Part shown: piece after piece, positions 62,055 through 64,000 of the stretch
Layout of the letters: each line of letters begins with the position of its first letter
Numbering within the stretch: the first letter of the stretch is position 1
DNA from: Bacteroides caccae
Lineage (GTDB): Bacteria; Bacteroidota; Bacteroidia; Bacteroidales; Bacteroidaceae
Assembly (NCBI RefSeq): GCF_002222615.2
Contig: NZ_CP022412.2
Coordinates: 1,550,001 to 1,614,000, forward strand
Direction: 5' to 3'
DNA length: 64,000 bases
The notes under the pieces: generated by a model
The model's input: the letters and a program-made list of their open reading frames with translations, nothing else
What the model was told of the DNA's origin: nothing
Databases searched by the model: none
Made by a program: the position numbers and the translations under genes

Positions 62055-62618
62055 ATGATAGAAGATATTAAAAAAGCCTGTCAGGTGATGAATGAAGGAG
62101 GTGTCATCCTTTATCCTACCGATACCGTTTGGGGCATAGGCTGTGACGCGACTAACGAAGAAGCTGTACGTCGGGTATATGAGATTAAGAAACGTGCCGA
62201 TAGCAAAGCTATGCTGGTGCTGGTTGATTCGTCTGTCAAGGTGGATTTTTATGTACAGGATGTTCCTGATGTGGCATGGGATTTGATAGAAGTTGCCGAT
62301 AAACCATTGACGATTATCTATTCCGGTGCACGCAATTTGGCTCCGAACCTGCTTGCGGAAGACGGAAGCGTGGGAATCCGTGTGACGAATGAAGCGTTTT
62401 CCAAACGTCTTTGCCAGCAGTTCCGCAAGGCAATCGTGTCTACATCAGCCAATGTAAGCGGCCAGCCGGGAGCTGCCAACTTTAGTGAAATCAGTGACGA
62501 GATCAAATCGGCAGTAGACTATATCGTCGGCTATCGTCAGGACGATATGAGCAGACCGAAACCCTCAAGTATTATAAAACTGGACAAAGGTGGAGTGATT
62601 AAGATAATTCGCGAATAA
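62055..62618 (+). CDS. L-threonylcarbamoyladenylate synthase-type protein (Sua5/YciO/YrdC)
   Basis: A 187-residue protein with the family pattern ILYPTDTVWGIGCDATNEEAV and later IVSTSANVSGQPG and SSIIKLD. The Sua5/YrdC group makes the threonylcarbamoyl-AMP used for t6A37 modification of tRNA; YciO-type members may have another role. The start at 62055 is chosen because the upstream GTG (62025) lies in front of the predicted transcript start. The chloride channel gene begins directly after its stop. Confidence 0.87.
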   Translation: MIEDIKKACQVMNEGGVILYPTDTVWGIGCDATNEEAVRRVYEIKKRADSKAMLVLVDSSVKVDFYVQDVPDVAWDLIEVADKPLTIIYSGARNLAPNLLAEDGSVGIRVTNEAFSKRLCQQFRKAIVSTSANVSGQPGAANFSEISDEIKSAVDYIVGYRQDDMSRPKPSSIIKLDKGGVIKIIRE

Positions 62619-64000
62619 ATGAAAGAGGAAAAACTTAGTTTATTGCAGCGTTGCATCAAGTGGCGGGAAAATAATATCAAGGAGAAACAGTTTATCCTGA
62701 TATTGAGTTTTCTGGTGGGGATTTTCACTGCGTTTGCCGCTTTACTATTGAAGTTCTTCATTCACCAGATACAGAACTTCTTAACAGATAATTTCAATGC
62801 GACGGAAGCCAACTATTTGTATCTGGTGTATCCGGTAGTCGGAATTTTTCTTGCAGGCTGGTTTGTGCGTAACATTGTGAAGGATGACATCAGCCATGGG
62901 GTCACCAAGATTCTGTATGCTATCTCCCGTAGGCAGGGACGCATCAAGCGGCATAACATTTGGTCGTCTACCATTGCCAGTGCCATTACGATCGGATTCG
63001 GCGGATCGGTAGGGGCGGAGGCGCCGATTGTGCTGACGGGGTCGGCGATCGGTTCCAATTTGGGCAGTGTGTTCAAAATGGAGCACCGGACGTTGATGTT
63101 GCTGGTAGGATGTGGCGCGGCAGGTGCGATTGCCGGAATCTTTAAGGCTCCGATCGCCGGACTGGTGTTTACGCTGGAAGTCCTGATGATAGATCTGACT
63201 ATGTCTTCTTTACTCCCGTTGCTGATTTCTGCAGTGACGGCGGCAACCGTTTCGTATATCACTACCGGCACGGAAGCCATGTTCAAGTTTCATCTCGACC
63301 AGGCATTCGAACTGGAACGTATTCCTTTCGTTATCCTGCTGGGGATTTTCTGCGGTCTGATTTCGCTGTACTTCACACGTGCTATGAACTCGGTAGAAGG
63401 AGTTTTCGGTAAGCTCAACAATCCTTATAAGAAACTGGCTTTCGGCGGTGTTATGCTGAGTGTGCTGATTTTCCTTTTTCCACCTCTCTATGGTGAAGGT
63501 TACGATACAATCAACCTGTTGCTGAACGGAACGTCTGCGGCGGAGTGGGATACGGTGATGAACAACTCCATGTTCTACGGCTACGGCAATCTGTTATTGG
63601 TCTATTTGATGTTGATTATCTTATTGAAGGTATTTGCTTCCAGTGCGACGAACGGTGGTGGTGGATGTGGTGGTATATTTGCTCCTTCACTTTATCTGGG
63701 ATGTATTGCCGGATTTGTATTCTCGCATTTCAGCAATGATCTTGCTTTCTCAGCTTATCTGCCCGAAAAGAATTTCGCTTTAATGGGAATGGCGGGAGTG
63801 ATGAGCGGAGTGATGCACGCTCCGTTGACGGGTGTCTTCCTGATTGCTGAACTGACCGGAGGATACGACTTGTTCCTTCCGTTGATGATTGTGTCTGTCA
63901 GTTCTTATCTCACGATTATAGCGTTTGAGCCTCATAGTATCTATTCGATGCGTCTGGCAAAGAAAGGACAACTGCTTACGCATCATAAGGATAAAGCGGT
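62619..64000 (+). CDS. ClC-family chloride channel or Cl-/H+ antiporter, 3' end missing
   Basis: The ATG at 62619 directly follows the previous stop codon and the frame stays open for 460 codons to the window edge. About ten membrane helices are visible. Filter motifs are GFGGSVGAEAP (GxxGP form; the Glu is the expected gate) and NGGGGCGGIFAPSL. A Glu is kept in APIAGLVFTLEV, where the proton Glu of antiporters lies. The GSGIP filter loop is not recognisable; the region reads ISHGVTKILYA. Two CBS domains, found at the end of many members, would be beyond the window. Confidence 0.87.
   Translation, partial: MKEEKLSLLQRCIKWRENNIKEKQFILILSFLVGIFTAFAALLLKFFIHQIQNFLTDNFNATEANYLYLVYPVVGIFLAGWFVRNIVKDDISHGVTKILYAISRRQGRIKRHNIWSSTIASAITIGFGGSVGAEAPIVLTGSAIGSNLGSVFKMEHRTLMLLVGCGAAGAIAGIFKAPIAGLVFTLEVLMIDLTMSSLLPLLISAVTAATVSYITTGTEAMFKFHLDQAFELERIPFVILLGIFCGLISLYFTRAMNSVEGVFGKLNNPYKKLAFGGVMLSVLIFLFPPLYGEGYDTINLLLNGTSAAEWDTVMNNSMFYGYGNLLLVYLMLIILLKVFASSATNGGGGCGGIFAPSLYLGCIAGFVFSHFSNDLAFSAYLPEKNFALMGMAGVMSGVMHAPLTGVFLIAELTGGYDLFLPLMIVSVSSYLTIIAFEPHSIYSMRLAKKGQLLTHHKDKA

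Noticed and set aside
1..64000. tRNA, rRNA, insertion sequences, phage genes, SusC/SusD loci
   Set aside because: I found no cloverleaf, transposase, integrase or phage structural gene and no SusC/SusD pair. This was by reading, so a degenerate copy could be missed.

Overview
The window reads as chromosomal backbone of a Bacteroides species, probably from the B. thetaiotaomicron / ovatus / xylanisolvens group. The evidence is: many promoters of the Bacteroidota type (TAnnTTTG -7 box, sometimes with TTTG 18-19 bases upstream), few Shine-Dalgarno sequences, Bacteroidales-only families (DUF4488-like, DUF6057-like, ATPase-less ABC-2 exporters, BlaR1 fused to TonB_C domains) and housekeeping proteins of the Bacteroides type. 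I see no prophage, insertion sequence, CRISPR array, tRNA or rRNA gene.

Layout. 1-3240: purB tail, rluB with a long Arg/Gly repeat tail, asnS. 3325-7100: a small secreted protein, then the translation operon rplM-rpsI-rpsB-tsf with two structured leaders. 7104-11818: a TlpA-like thioredoxin, a SUI1 factor, rex-FAH-ispF-phosphoesterase, and an unknown protein. 11819-12900: a repeat-rich gap and a 5'-truncated TonB_C/DUF4488 gene. 13033-20094: mnmA, an S8 protease, xseAB, ilvE, trmB, mrp. 20221-24500: BlaI-BlaR1 signalling genes and a TlpA-like lipid-side or periplasmic thioredoxin protein. 24849-33708: an outer-membrane barrel, a TolC-HlyD-permease-permease exporter without an ATPase, a lipoprotein with a haem-binding motif, and a membrane protein. 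33813-44029: mdh, a coiled-coil protein, a decayed GH43 gene, nadK, then pdxJ-exbB-exbD-tonB-DJ1-ispD-recG. 44253-49647: ndk, M23/LysM peptidase, DUF1599, a DoxX-like protein, tpiA, a SPOR protein, folE. 49767-56290: dnaG, then the aromatic amino-acid operon pheA-aminotransferase-aroG/chorismate mutase-tyrA (minus strand). 56382-64000: TPR protein, recQ, recJ, a hotdog thioesterase, a YrdC-family protein and a partial ClC channel.

The most notable observation is upstream of pheA. A promoter is followed by a 28-codon leader reading frame in which 11 of residues 4-16 are Phe or Tyr, then by a terminator whose 5' arm is also exactly complementary (8 bases) to leader codons 21-23. This is the full arrangement of a ribosome-stalling transcription attenuator, here serving both the Phe and Tyr branches. 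Other points of interest are a three-way-junction RNA before rpsB, a hairpin leader before rplM, three intergenic arrays with a 20-22 base period and palindromic units, a perfectly palindromic divergent promoter at 62004-62026, and two gene remains (TonB_C/DUF4488 and GH43).

Family names come from reading the translated sequences and from memory; no database search was run.
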